Part shown: positions 56,755-64,000 of the stretch, piece by piece
How the letters are laid out: each line of letters starts with the position of its first letter
Numbering within the stretch: position 1 is the first letter of the stretch
Source: PGYT01 sp963675055
GTDB lineage: Bacteria > Bacteroidota > Ignavibacteria > Ignavibacteriales > Melioribacteraceae
DNA: 64,000 nucleotides
Reading direction: 5' to 3'
NCBI GenBank assembly: GCA_963675055.2
Contig: CAXXJE010000002.1
Coordinates: 2,232,001 to 2,296,000, forward strand
Notes under the pieces: generated by a model
The model's database searches: none
The model's input: only the letters and a program-made list of their open reading frames with translations
What the model was told of the DNA's origin: nothing
Program-made: the position numbers and the translations under genes

Positions 56755-57183
56755 TTACAGATACTTCTCAATATGAAGGGTTGAATCGTAATAGTCGCCG
56801 TCAATATTTATTACCAGATTCTCCAATTGCTTTGAAAACCATTCGATATCTATTTCGTTTTTCTTTATAGTTGCAATTAAATAGGAAAGTTCTTCCGGAT
56901 TAAGTTCTCTGTCGGAAACAGCCAGTTTTAATCCGTCCATAACGAAACTTTGAGCAATATCCTTATTTGAAAAGGCAGGCACGTCATCCAGGAGATACTC
57001 ATTTTCAAGCGACTCATTTATTGCGGTTTTACAAAATTCACTTTCAAAACCGAGTAATTTCCCAACATTTTCGAGGATCTTTCTTTCACCATCATCAATT
57101 TTTCTGTCCTTAATCATCAAAATCAATAATCCTTTAAAGTAATTGCTTTTTTCCTGTACTGATAAAACCAAGTCTAACTCCAT
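56755..57183 (-). CDS. TerB-like or unknown small helical protein
   Basis: 142 aa from ATG 57183 (MELDLVLSVQEKSNYFKGLL); the frame extends 31 codons upstream without support. Two helical halves each contain an acidic Asp-x-x-Glu pattern (DRKIDDGERKILE and DRELNPEELSYL), as in TerB-like metal-binding or tellurite-resistance domains. No neighbours of related function. Family assignment is tentative. Confidence 0.5.
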   Translation of the reverse strand: MELDLVLSVQEKSNYFKGLLILMIKDRKIDDGERKILENVGKLLGFESEFCKTAINESLENEYLLDDVPAFSNKDIAQSFVMDGLKLAVSDRELNPEELSYLIATIKKNEIDIEWFSKQLENLVINIDGDYYDSTLHIEKYL

Positions 57184-57429
57184 ATCAAAATTCCTGTTGC
57201 AAAGATAAAAAACTTGTGAGTGATTCCTAACTAAAACAAGGTTTGTTTCAGCTTTGTAAAATCGAGCAGGGTACAAAGTTCCAATTCTGGCTAATATTGT
57301 GAACCATTACGGGATGTTTCTCTCTTTCTGATACATTTTTATTTATAAAAACAGCAGAAATGCTTCATTTTTAAACGGTTTTATGGCATTAAGTTTGAAT
57401 AGTATAGTTTTTTGAAAATGTGATTTCTG

Positions 57430-57891
57430 ATGGAACTGATCCCTATATTATATACTGTTTTGCTTATTAGCCTCGGACTGCTGGCAGTAGTTCTTGTCTA
57501 TTCGAATTTTTCTTCCCGAAAAGAAAAACAAGATATAAGGGAGGATTATAAGGAGCTGGTAAACCAGAGAAAAATAGCTTACTCTAAAGAGCAATCGGAA
57601 TACCTGAGGAAGATAAACGGCGGGTTCGAACTGGTAACTTCCGAACAAAACAGCCAGGATGTATCGGAACAACAATCTGAATCGAAATCTGCCGATAGTA
57701 ATTCAGAATTGTCGGAAAATTCACACATAGAAAATAATTATTTCATTCCAGGAAAACCACGGTCACATGGCAGACGAAGATTTTCAGTTCTTAATGATCC
57801 GGGTACTGTGCAGAAAGAGACTCCTTCCTCTCAGCAGAAAAAATCGGTTTATCCTGTTCCTGTGAAAACGAGCGGAAATTACTATGGATAA
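57430..57891 (+). CDS. Membrane-anchored small protein, unknown
   Basis: 153 aa. One N-terminal helix (about 3-25, IPILYTVLLISLGLLAVVLVY) then a hydrophilic, low-complexity cytoplasmic tail rich in Ser, Glu and Gln (EQQSESKSADSNSELSENS) and a basic C-terminal stretch (KPRSHGRRRF). Overlaps the TPR gene by 8 bp, so the two are probably translated together. No family recognised. Confidence 0.6.
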   Translation: MELIPILYTVLLISLGLLAVVLVYSNFSSRKEKQDIREDYKELVNQRKIAYSKEQSEYLRKINGGFELVTSEQNSQDVSEQQSESKSADSNSELSENSHIENNYFIPGKPRSHGRRRFSVLNDPGTVQKETPSSQQKKSVYPVPVKTSGNYYG

Positions 57892-58360
57892 TACTCAGTT
57901 AGCGAAAGAATATTTGCATAAAGCAATTGAAAACCAGATCGATGGAAATCTGAATGAAGCTCAAACATATTGCAGACTTTCTTTGGAGGCAAGTGAGAGT
58001 TCGGAAGCGCATACTCATCTCGGTTGGATTTTCAGTATAAACGGCGAATATGAGGAAGCTATTGAGGAATGCCTAAAAGCTATTAAACTGGATAAGGATT
58101 TTGGTAATCCATATAACGATATTGGGTCATACCTTGTTATGCTCAACAGGGAAGAAGAAGCTATAACATGGTTTGAACGAGCCAGCAGAGCCCCGAAATT
58201 CAAACAGAAGTACCTTGCTTATACAAACTTGGCTCAGATATACAAAAAGCTGAATGACTGGGAAAAGGCGTTACATTTCTTCAAGGAAGCCTTTACCGAT
58301 AATCCCGGATATAAACCTGCCCGCAAAGGGTATTACAAAATTCTTGCACTCTGCAACTAA
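57884..58360 (+). CDS. TPR-repeat protein
   Basis: 158 aa with about four tetratricopeptide repeats: AKEYLHKAIENQIDGNLNEAQTYCRLSLEA, HLGWIFSINGEYEEAIEECLKAIKLD, YNDIGSYLVMLNREEEAITWFERAS and NLAQIYKKLNDWEKALHFFKEAF. No signal peptide. TPR scaffolds bind partner proteins; the overlapping upstream gene for a membrane-anchored tail protein is a plausible partner. Confidence 0.88.
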   Translation: MDNTQLAKEYLHKAIENQIDGNLNEAQTYCRLSLEASESSEAHTHLGWIFSINGEYEEAIEECLKAIKLDKDFGNPYNDIGSYLVMLNREEEAITWFERASRAPKFKQKYLAYTNLAQIYKKLNDWEKALHFFKEAFTDNPGYKPARKGYYKILALCN

Positions 58361-58443
58361 CCTCAATTTGTAAATTAGTTTTCTCTTTTAGTAATACTTT
58401 GGTATTATTACGCTTCTTGCTATTGAATTTATCGAGGTGAATT

Positions 58444-59145
58444 ATGAATTCCGAATCTGCAAAGGAATTTCTTGAACTTGAAGCTCAACTCCAAAACTCG
58501 CAGGCTGATCTCTGGCGCGTATTCCGAATAATGGCAGAATTTGTCGAAGGATTCGAAACTATGGCATCGATCAAACCGAGTGTTGCGATCTTCGGTTCTG
58601 CACGAACAAAACCAAAAGATAAGTATTATAAACTTACGGAAAACGTTGCCGGTGAACTGGTAAAGAAAGGCTATGGCGTAATAACCGGCGGCGGACCCGG
58701 AATTATGGAAGCTGCCAACAAAGGGGCGTCTGAAGCCGGAGGTAGTTCTGCCGGAGTTAATATCGAACTTCCGATGGAGCAGGGATCCAACAAGTACATA
58801 GACCGGGATAAACTGTTGTCATTCCGGTACTTCTTTGTTCGCAAGGTAATGTTCTTCAAGTATGCTCAGGGTTATATACTAATGCCAGGCGGATTCGGTA
58901 CTGCCGACGAGGCTTTCGAAGTACTTACTCTTATCCAGACAGGTAAAACAACTAGGTTCCCGGTTGTACTAATGGGAAGTGAGTTCTGGGGTGGTCTGTT
59001 GGACTGGATAAACAGTGTCCAGCTTAAGAATAACTATATTGGTGAAAAAGATCTGAAGTTGTTCTCGTTAACCGATGATCCGGCAGAAGCCGCAAATATT
59101 ATATGCGAGTTTCATAAAGGTAAGAAGCATACTCCTAACTTTTAG
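58444..59145 (+). CDS. LOG-family (TIGR00730) nucleoside 5'-monophosphate phosphoribohydrolase-like protein
   Basis: 233 aa. Lysine-decarboxylase-like/LOG fold: SVAIFGSARTKPKD, GYGVITGGGPGIMEAANKGA and the diagnostic PGGFGTADEAFEVLTLIQTG. LOG proteins release the free base from cytokinin nucleotides or related AMP derivatives; in bacteria the substrate is often uncertain. Length normal. The gene ends at a hairpin shared with the convergent methyltransferase. Confidence 0.92.
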   Translation: MNSESAKEFLELEAQLQNSQADLWRVFRIMAEFVEGFETMASIKPSVAIFGSARTKPKDKYYKLTENVAGELVKKGYGVITGGGPGIMEAANKGASEAGGSSAGVNIELPMEQGSNKYIDRDKLLSFRYFFVRKVMFFKYAQGYILMPGGFGTADEAFEVLTLIQTGKTTRFPVVLMGSEFWGGLLDWINSVQLKNNYIGEKDLKLFSLTDDPAEAANIICEFHKGKKHTPNF

Positions 59146-59181
59146 TATAATTTTGCTGCAGATTCTTACAATTAGAGATAG

Positions 59182-59216
59182 CCTGTTGAGATGTTTCGGA
59201 ACTCAACAGGTTTGTC
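59182..59216. terminator. Bidirectional hairpin between the LOG and methyltransferase genes
   Basis: CCTGTTGAG (59182-59190) pairs with CTCAACAGG (59202-59210) across an 11-nt loop; TTTGTCT follows on the plus side. The right arm lies in the last codons of the convergent gene. Confidence 0.6.
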
Positions 59217-59889
59217 TACTTCTTTCCGGAATATACGACGAAACTGTAACTTTTAAACCAGCAATTGACGTTATTAATCCCGCATCTTTAAGCCATTTTA
59301 ATTGATCCGGCAGCGTTGACATTTTATCCTGCTTCATTCTCTCGAATGCAGCTTGTAAAGTTTCATCTGTTGTTCCGTTTTCTTTAACCTGTCTAATCCA
59401 TGTGGACCTGTAAATATTATCGATCTCTTTTGTCTTACCCATTACCTGGTCGGCATTAATAAACATACCGCCCTCATTAAGGTTGTTGAACAGCTTTTGA
59501 AACAACGCTTCTTTTTTCTGTCCGGTTAAATGGTGAATCGATAATCCCGATACAATAACGTCATATTTTTCATTTATATGCTCAGTGGAATAGTCGGACA
59601 CTAAATATCTTGTTTCAATTTTTTCCCCCTGAAACCGCTTTCGTGCTACATCAAGCATGTTGTCGGAAATATCGCAGAGTGTATATTCGGCGTCCGGTAG
59701 TATTGAAGAAACCATCGCAGTTAATAATCCCGTGCCTGCACCGAGATCCAAAACTTTCCTGACCGGGATTTCAATAAGGCTAACCAGTTGCTGGACTGTT
59801 CCGTAAAAATCATCGAAGCAGGGAATTAGCTGTTTCCTTGTTTCATCATAAACACCTGCCACTTTATCAAAGGCTTTCTTAACACTCAT
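59203..59889 (-). CDS. Class I SAM-dependent methyltransferase
   Basis: 228 aa. The methyltransferase Rossmann motifs are clear: motif I VLDLGAGTGLLTAMV, motif II TLCDISDNMLDVARKRF, and post-motifs YDVIVSGLSIHHL and LNEGGMFINADQVMG. A UbiE/type-11-like enzyme; substrate not predictable. Convergent with the LOG gene. Confidence 0.88.
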   Translation of the reverse strand: MSVKKAFDKVAGVYDETRKQLIPCFDDFYGTVQQLVSLIEIPVRKVLDLGAGTGLLTAMVSSILPDAEYTLCDISDNMLDVARKRFQGEKIETRYLVSDYSTEHINEKYDVIVSGLSIHHLTGQKKEALFQKLFNNLNEGGMFINADQVMGKTKEIDNIYRSTWIRQVKENGTTDETLQAAFERMKQDKMSTLPDQLKWLKDAGLITSIAGLKVTVSSYIPERSRQTC

Positions 59890-60404
59890 TCTTGCATTCC
59901 CTTATAGTTTGAACTCGAAAGAACAAAAATAGTTAATAGAAGACAGATGTGACATTATTATTCAGATGCCCGCTTCTTGTATGGTTGATTAAAGCGTATA
60001 TGAATAATTCTTTAAACCTTTGTTGCAGTTTCGTGATACTTTAATTATAGTTTGAACCAAGTTCAACAACGCTTTGCCTGATTTTTATTTTATACTTATG
60101 TGCTTGCAAGACTTGCATAAGTTCTATATCAAATAAATCGATTTATTTTCGACCTGGCTTTAATTAACTTCAATCCAAGTCTAAAATACTTTTTATACTC
60201 TAAATAATTCAATTAAAGTATTGATTTTGTTATTGATGGAAAATCCGTATTTTATATCAGCAAAATACTTTCAATAAAACTATTATAATAAGTTGAAAAA
60301 TGATATTGAATATTACTCCTGTAATTACCTTTCGACTTATTTAATTTATTCCTTTCACCCCAAATCATATTTAATATAATATACTTTCCTAAAGGAGGCA
60401 GCTA
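59890..60404. promoter_or_regulatory. Long AT-rich upstream region of the V4R gene cluster
   Basis: 515 bp without a gene. It holds the promoter of the downstream cluster and an interrupted dyad, ACTTATG (60094-60100) ... CATAAGT (60116-60122), around a CTTGCAAG palindrome (60103-60110). An AAAGGAGG ribosome-binding site (60391-60398), unusually strong for this genome, precedes the first gene. Confidence 0.45.
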
Positions 60405-60587
60405 ATGGCCGAAAAACTGCTACATTTTTATGAAAAAGCAAAAGCGCTTGGCGGTTTAAAAGCGACGATGCGACTGGCAGTATTAACGAAAATCCCGAGC
60501 TCAAAAGCTCAGAACGAGTCGGATTCGAATGAGAACATTAAAAATTTCGAACGGGCGATGGAAGAAATTAAAAAAGAATTTAAATAA
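60405..60587 (+). CDS. 60-aa helical protein, first gene of the V4R cluster
   Basis: 60 aa, with AAAGGAGG seven bases upstream, so it is surely translated. Amphipathic N-terminal helix (KLLHFYEKAKALGGLKATMRLAVLT), a short Ser-rich linker, and a second helix ending EEIKKEFK. No family recognised. Co-directional with the V4R-like genes (11-bp gap). Could be a small subunit or chaperone; nothing specific supports that. Confidence 0.7.
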   Translation: MAEKLLHFYEKAKALGGLKATMRLAVLTKIPSSKAQNESDSNENIKNFERAMEEIKKEFK

Positions 60588-60598
60588 GGAATAATATT

Positions 60599-61129
60599 AT
60601 GCCGAAAGTATCAAAGAATGAGGTCGTGTATAACCATTACTTCGACCGAAAAACTTGTCGCCATTATGTAAATGGTATCCTTACTGTACTTCATTGCCAT
60701 CATTATACAGCTCTATATACGCAGTTGGCAATCGACGCGGGTGAAACTGACCTTCTCAAAGAATCTGCAAGAGAAAATTTTCGAGACGTATTGGATAAGT
60801 ACTTTAATGAACATTCCGAAATTGATACCCTACAGTCAAAAATAGATATTGGCTGCCAGTACTATTCACTTTTCGGATTAGGAACTATGAAGGTTTGTTT
60901 TATCGGGGAGGATCAAGGTGAGGTTGAAGTTCCTTCTTCCCATACCGATAGTGGGTGGATTAAAAAATGGGGAGAGTATGATAAACCGATTAATTATATA
61001 ACCGCCGGTTTTATTGAAGCTCTTTTTGAATCAGTACTGGATACATCCCATAAGACATTTATTGCTGAAGAAATCCAGAGTATTGTTATGGGTGCTGATA
61101 TTTCTAAATTTAAAGTTTCACGGAGGTAG
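60599..61129 (+). CDS. V4R-like domain protein 1
   Basis: 176 aa. The C-terminal two thirds follow the V4R (4-vinyl-reductase/hydrocarbon-binding) layout: FGLGTMKVCFIG strand region, DKPINYITAGFIEALFE helix, and a closing AEEIQSIVMGADISKFKV hairpin. The closing Cys and Gly-Asp of canonical V4R are replaced here. The N-terminal part is Cys/His-rich (CRHYVNGILTVLHCHHY), a possible metal site. It is a divergent paralogue of the next gene 3 bp downstream; the pair may form a heterodimer. Ligand unknown. Confidence 0.65.
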   Translation: MPKVSKNEVVYNHYFDRKTCRHYVNGILTVLHCHHYTALYTQLAIDAGETDLLKESARENFRDVLDKYFNEHSEIDTLQSKIDIGCQYYSLFGLGTMKVCFIGEDQGEVEVPSSHTDSGWIKKWGEYDKPINYITAGFIEALFESVLDTSHKTFIAEEIQSIVMGADISKFKVSRR

Positions 61130-61132
61130 ACC

Positions 61133-61738
61133 ATGGCTATAGATAGAAAGGAAATTATTAGGCAAATGTCGCAGCTTGAAATAATACCTGATAAAAACGG
61201 AATAGTTGAGGGATATAATGTGTTTGTAAATCAGCTCCCTGCGAAATTTTGGAATACATTTGCAGATAGACTTACTTCAAAAGCGTCTCAGGAAATGCTT
61301 GAAGCTAAAGAATACCTTCTTTACAATGCCGCTCATGAGTGTGGATATCATACTGGTTACGGTATAATCACTTCGGATGAATGGGAGTCCGTAGTCAAAC
61401 CAATGATTGAAAATGTACCTGAAGATATTTTACACGGCGCTTTTGCTGTATTTACTGCATGGGGTTGGGCGAACTCGGAAATAGTTGAACTAATACCAGG
61501 CGAAAAAATGGTTGTTCGTGCCTACGATTATTATGAATCGGATGTTGTAAAATATGGTTCATCTAATAAAATGAGCTCATATATGATATCGGGGGTGTCT
61601 ACTGCTTTTATGGAACTTGCTTATGCCGGTGAATATGATCCTAAAGGTAAACCTATTGGAACATATGAGTGCAAACAAGTTAAGGGAATTGAATGCGGTG
61701 ATGCTTATGGCGAATTTATTGTAACAAAATCTGAATAA
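61133..61738 (+). CDS. V4R-like domain protein 2
   Basis: 201 aa with CGGAGGT before the ATG. Better match to V4R: LLYNAAHECGYHTGYGI helix, AVFTAWGWANSEIVELIPGE strands, SSYMISGVSTAFMELAY helix and the closing YECKQVKGIECGDAYGEF with two cysteines and the Cys-Gly-Asp. V4R domains bind small hydrophobic or metal ligands (BchJ, XylR N terminus). 3 bp after V4R-like protein 1, so co-translated. A hairpin separates it from the desulfurase-like gene. Confidence 0.72.
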   Translation: MAIDRKEIIRQMSQLEIIPDKNGIVEGYNVFVNQLPAKFWNTFADRLTSKASQEMLEAKEYLLYNAAHECGYHTGYGIITSDEWESVVKPMIENVPEDILHGAFAVFTAWGWANSEIVELIPGEKMVVRAYDYYESDVVKYGSSNKMSSYMISGVSTAFMELAYAGEYDPKGKPIGTYECKQVKGIECGDAYGEFIVTKSE

Positions 61739-61757
61739 TTGTATCTCTTAATTTTAC

Positions 61758-61782
61758 GAGGCAACTAAACTTTAGTTGCCTC
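61758..61782 (+). terminator. Strong intercistronic hairpin
   Basis: GAGGCAACTAA (61758-61768) and TTAGTTGCCTC (61772-61782) form an 11-bp stem with a 3-nt loop between the second V4R-like gene and the desulfurase-like gene. No run of U follows, so it may be a partial terminator, attenuator or RNA-processing site rather than an end of transcription. Confidence 0.55.
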
Positions 61783-61803
61783 ATCAAATAAATTTTAATT
61801 GAA

Positions 61804-62943
61804 ATGATTTATTTAAATAATGCAGCTACAAGTTTTCCAAAGCCGCTACAGGTAGTTGAAGCTGTTAAAACGACGATAGGGAGCCCATCTTTTTATAATG
61901 CGCGTATGGGTTTTGAACATGAAGCCTTTGATATTCTAACCGAATGCCGCAAACTTCTTTGTGATTTCTTTAATGGAGATGATTATAACCGGATTATTTT
62001 TACTTCAAATGCTACCGAATCTCTTAATCTTATATTCAATGGACTTAATCTTAATGGAAAACATGTTGTAACAACAGCAGTGGAACATAACTCCGTATTA
62101 AGACCGCTTAAAACATTGGAACGAGAAAAAGATTTAAATATTACTATAGTTGATTGTGACGAATTCGGAATTGTACAACCTGAAAATGTAATCAATGCTA
62201 TAAGTGAAAATACGGCTTGTGTCATTATCAATCACTGTTCGAATGTAACCGGAACGATTAACAATCTAAATCCCATCGGTAGAATTACAAAGATGATGGG
62301 TATTCCGTTTATTGTAGATGCATCACAGAGTGCAGGATGTATTCCTATCGATGTAAAAAAAATGAATATAGATTTTCTTGTTTTCACCGGGCATAAATCC
62401 TTATACGGTATACAGGGAATCGGCGGCGCTTATATAGGTGAAATAGTCAGATTGCAACCGCTAATTATAGGAGGTACCGGTGCGCGCAGCGATTATCTTT
62501 ATCAGCCTGAGGAACTACCAATGTATTATGAAGCAGGTACGCCTAATGTTCCCGGCGTTTCTGCCTTGTACGAAGGTATCAAGTTTATACTAGAGAAAGG
62601 AATGGATAATATTTTTGCACATAAAATCCACCTAATTGAATTAATGCGTAAACATCTTTCCGAAAATAGTAAAATAAAAATGTATCCGGGTGTTGAATGT
62701 AATCAATCGACAACGATTTTTTCTTTTAACATTAACGGAATAAATCCGGATGACGTTGGTTATATGCTGGATAATATGTTTAATATTATAACACGGTCGG
62801 GACTGCATTGTGCGCCATTAATACATACGCATATCGGAACATTCCCGGAAGGATCCGTACGTGTAAGCCCTTCGTATTTTACGACTGAGAAAGAGATTTC
62901 TATTTTTAATAATGCGATTGATGAAATTAGTAATATTGATTGA
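61804..62943 (+). CDS. Cysteine-desulfurase-like class V PLP enzyme (EF2568-type subfamily)
   Basis: 379 aa. Class V aminotransferase fold: MIYLNNAATSFPKP start, NATESLNL, VEHNSV (His95), VDASQSAG (Asp172), PLP Lys198 in FTGHKSLYGIQGIGG and the catalytic-loop Cys336 in RSGLHCAPLIH, followed by IGTFPEGSVRVSPSYF. This ending is the mark of the EF2568-type subfamily, members of which accompany selenium-dependent molybdenum hydroxylases. It probably mobilises sulfur or selenium from cysteine or selenocysteine. No Isc/Suf scaffold is nearby; V4R-like proteins upstream and a 93-aa protein 6 bp downstream are the likely partners. Confidence 0.88.
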   Translation: MIYLNNAATSFPKPLQVVEAVKTTIGSPSFYNARMGFEHEAFDILTECRKLLCDFFNGDDYNRIIFTSNATESLNLIFNGLNLNGKHVVTTAVEHNSVLRPLKTLEREKDLNITIVDCDEFGIVQPENVINAISENTACVIINHCSNVTGTINNLNPIGRITKMMGIPFIVDASQSAGCIPIDVKKMNIDFLVFTGHKSLYGIQGIGGAYIGEIVRLQPLIIGGTGARSDYLYQPEELPMYYEAGTPNVPGVSALYEGIKFILEKGMDNIFAHKIHLIELMRKHLSENSKIKMYPGVECNQSTTIFSFNINGINPDDVGYMLDNMFNIITRSGLHCAPLIHTHIGTFPEGSVRVSPSYFTTEKEISIFNNAIDEISNID

Positions 62944-62949
62944 CTGTTT

Positions 62950-63231
62950 ATGAAAGTAATAAATTTCAAGCATGTTGAAGATTGTTTTGACGGATCGGCA
63001 ATTAATGAAGTCTTATTTGATACCGAGATAAGCAAAGAGTTCATTTTTAAACTCAGCGAAGGCGGTGAGATAAAATATTATGATCATTTTGCCAGACCTT
63101 TTTTTAAAATTCGTATTCATGATTTATATGATATAAAAGGAATTGAAGGAAAGAAAACAATGCGAGTTCATATCAAATCGCCTAATGAATATTCATTCGA
63201 AAAATTTTTAAAGAAATTAGAAAATCTATAG
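62950..63231 (+). CDS. 93-aa protein, last gene of the V4R/desulfurase cluster
   Basis: 93 aa, 6 bp after the desulfurase-like gene. Predicted alpha/beta, with EISKEFIFKLSEGGEIKYYDHFARPFFKIRI and IEGKKTMRVHI. The single Cys is at residue 12 (VEDCFDG). No family recognised. Tight linkage suggests a partner of the PLP enzyme, for example an acceptor or ligand-binding protein; this is an inference. Confidence 0.65.
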   Translation: MKVINFKHVEDCFDGSAINEVLFDTEISKEFIFKLSEGGEIKYYDHFARPFFKIRIHDLYDIKGIEGKKTMRVHIKSPNEYSFEKFLKKLENL

Positions 63232-63291
63232 CTGATAATTATTTAGTCATCTTGGTTCCGCTATCACTTATTTATAATTCATTCAATATCA

Positions 63292-63327
63292 ATCCAGACG
63301 AAGAAGGGGGCAGTGCCTCGTCTGGAT
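63292..63327. repeat. Inverted repeat downstream of the V4R cluster
   Basis: ATCCAGACGA (63292-63301) pairs with TCGTCTGGAT (63318-63327); the loop contains an inner GGC/GCC stem (63309-63317). No U-tract follows, so it could be a structured RNA end, an operator, or a dispersed palindrome rather than a classical terminator. Confidence 0.45.
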
Positions 63328-63434
63328 CTAAAAGAATCTGAACTGAGCCGCAAATGCTAATTGTGCTGTAATTGAGCTATTTCCATCCCCTTTTACACTG
63401 AACATTTTCTAGTCCGGATTCCGGAAATTGATAA

Positions 63435-63734
63435 TTACCACGTCTTCAACTGGTTATGAAATGTTACTTCAATGCTTGCCGGATCAATAAGCTGCATGAA
63501 CTCTATAAACTCGTTGCTGCTGCGCATTTTATCACCAACTGCGGTTACTCCGTCAAGACTTTGGAAATTGTAAATAAAACAAAAGGAGCTGTCCTTTACA
63601 TTCTTAACCAGTTTGGCATCGATAAACACATCCTGCTTTGTCCAGAAATTACTTATCAATTTGTCGGCGATTAGTTTTAACTGATCATCAGTCATCGACT
63701 CACTTACACTGAAATTTACTAATTCGGTAATCAT
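63435..63734 (-). CDS. Small unknown alpha/beta protein
   Basis: 99 aa from ATG 63734, chosen because GGAGG lies six bases upstream; an in-frame ATG four codons earlier overlaps that Shine-Dalgarno sequence. The sequence (ITELVNFSVSESMTDDQLKLIADKLISNFW, then SFCFIYNFQSLDGVTAVGDKM) suggests a dimeric alpha-beta barrel resembling ABM-type monooxygenase folds, but no confident family match. Same strand as the AraC-type regulator at the window end. Confidence 0.6.
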   Translation of the reverse strand: MITELVNFSVSESMTDDQLKLIADKLISNFWTKQDVFIDAKLVKNVKDSSFCFIYNFQSLDGVTAVGDKMRSSNEFIEFMQLIDPASIEVTFHNQLKTW

Positions 63735-63827
63735 TTTTGCCTCCATATTTGAATTGATTTATGGAGACAAATTTAGCAGGAGATTAAGCAATGAAATAGT
63801 ATGAATGCGACAGCGGCTGTTTAATGA

Positions 63828-64000
63828 TTAGATTGATTTCATTTTCCCGACCTGAAGCATGGAATTATTCTGTCGTAAAAATTCTTTTGGAGTATTGCCC
63901 GTAAACCGTTTGAATTCCTTTATGAAATGTGTTTGATCGAAATAGCCGTTATCCAACGCTATCTCTAATAACCTGGAGTAATCATTTATGTATAAAAGAT
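63828..64000 (-). CDS. AraC-family transcriptional regulator (C-terminal part only)
   Basis: The minus strand from the right edge encodes 56 residues before TAA at 63828-63830: LEIALDNGYFDQTHFIKEFKRF then TGNTPKEFLRQ. This is the second helix-turn-helix of an AraC/XylS DNA-binding domain. The N-terminal part lies beyond the window. It is upstream of and on the same strand as the 99-aa gene. Confidence 0.88.
   Translation of the reverse strand, partial: LLYINDYSRLLEIALDNGYFDQTHFIKEFKRFTGNTPKEFLRQNNSMLQVGKMKSI

Overview
The window looks like a chromosomal segment of a free-living Ignavibacteria-type bacterium (Bacteroidota/Chlorobi lineage). The reasons are AT-rich DNA, weak Shine-Dalgarno signals, three secreted proteins ending in a type IX secretion (T9SS) sorting domain with the NYPNPFNP motif usual in that lineage, a bacillithiol gene (bshA), and many multiheme c-type cytochromes. 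This assignment is an inference from gene content; no rRNA gene is present.

Layout. 1-6.7 kb: the 3' part of an NMT1-type solute-binding protein next to a dCache-HAMP-SpoIIE phosphatase, then a cassette of SGNH hydrolase, NodU/CmcH carbamoyltransferase, SxtJ-like membrane protein and DUF5989-like small protein. 6.7-13.3 kb: a T9SS-exported phosphodiester glycosidase-like protein, an acyl-ACP synthetase/carrier/PlsC acyltransferase fusion, an RsbR-N-like protein and a polytopic membrane protein. 13.5-29.1 kb is a respiratory island. It holds a c/b-type cytochrome pair broken by three apparent single-base insertions, an intact fused c-b paralogue, a T9SS-exported nine-heme cytochrome behind a degenerate receiver protein, a sensor kinase with a haem-c motif in its periplasmic domain, an NtrC-type sigma54 activator, a seven-haem membrane cytochrome and a FadL-type porin. 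A textbook sigma54 promoter (minus strand, 22843-22857) drives the receiver/cytochrome pair, and a perfect 9-bp dyad about 180 bp upstream is a good candidate enhancer for the NtrC regulator encoded divergently. 29-44 kb: envelope and sugar genes (rfbC, ugd, bshA, rfbD), a DUF3160 T9SS protein, an SLC12-like transporter, an aldehyde dehydrogenase and a cNMP/coiled-coil/STAS protein.

44.4-44.9 kb: tRNA-Arg(CCT), whose 5' half has been duplicated around a GIY-YIG nuclease gene. The extra copies are themselves split by palindromes. 45-47.4 kb: a protein of unknown function and enolase. 47.4-55.4 kb: a same-strand operon of TolC-like protein, three PhnD-like binding proteins (one internally deleted), a HisKA_2 sensor kinase and a receiver-PAS-kinase, with no permease; this is a candidate undescribed sensory system. 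55.5-59.9 kb: small housekeeping and accessory genes (macrodomain, DUF985 cupin, TPR, LOG, methyltransferase). 60.4-63.2 kb: a compact cluster of a 60-aa protein, two divergent V4R-like proteins, a cysteine-desulfurase-like enzyme and a 93-aa protein, which is the second candidate for an undescribed pathway. The window ends inside an AraC-family regulator.

All assignments come from reading the sequence and family knowledge; no search was run.
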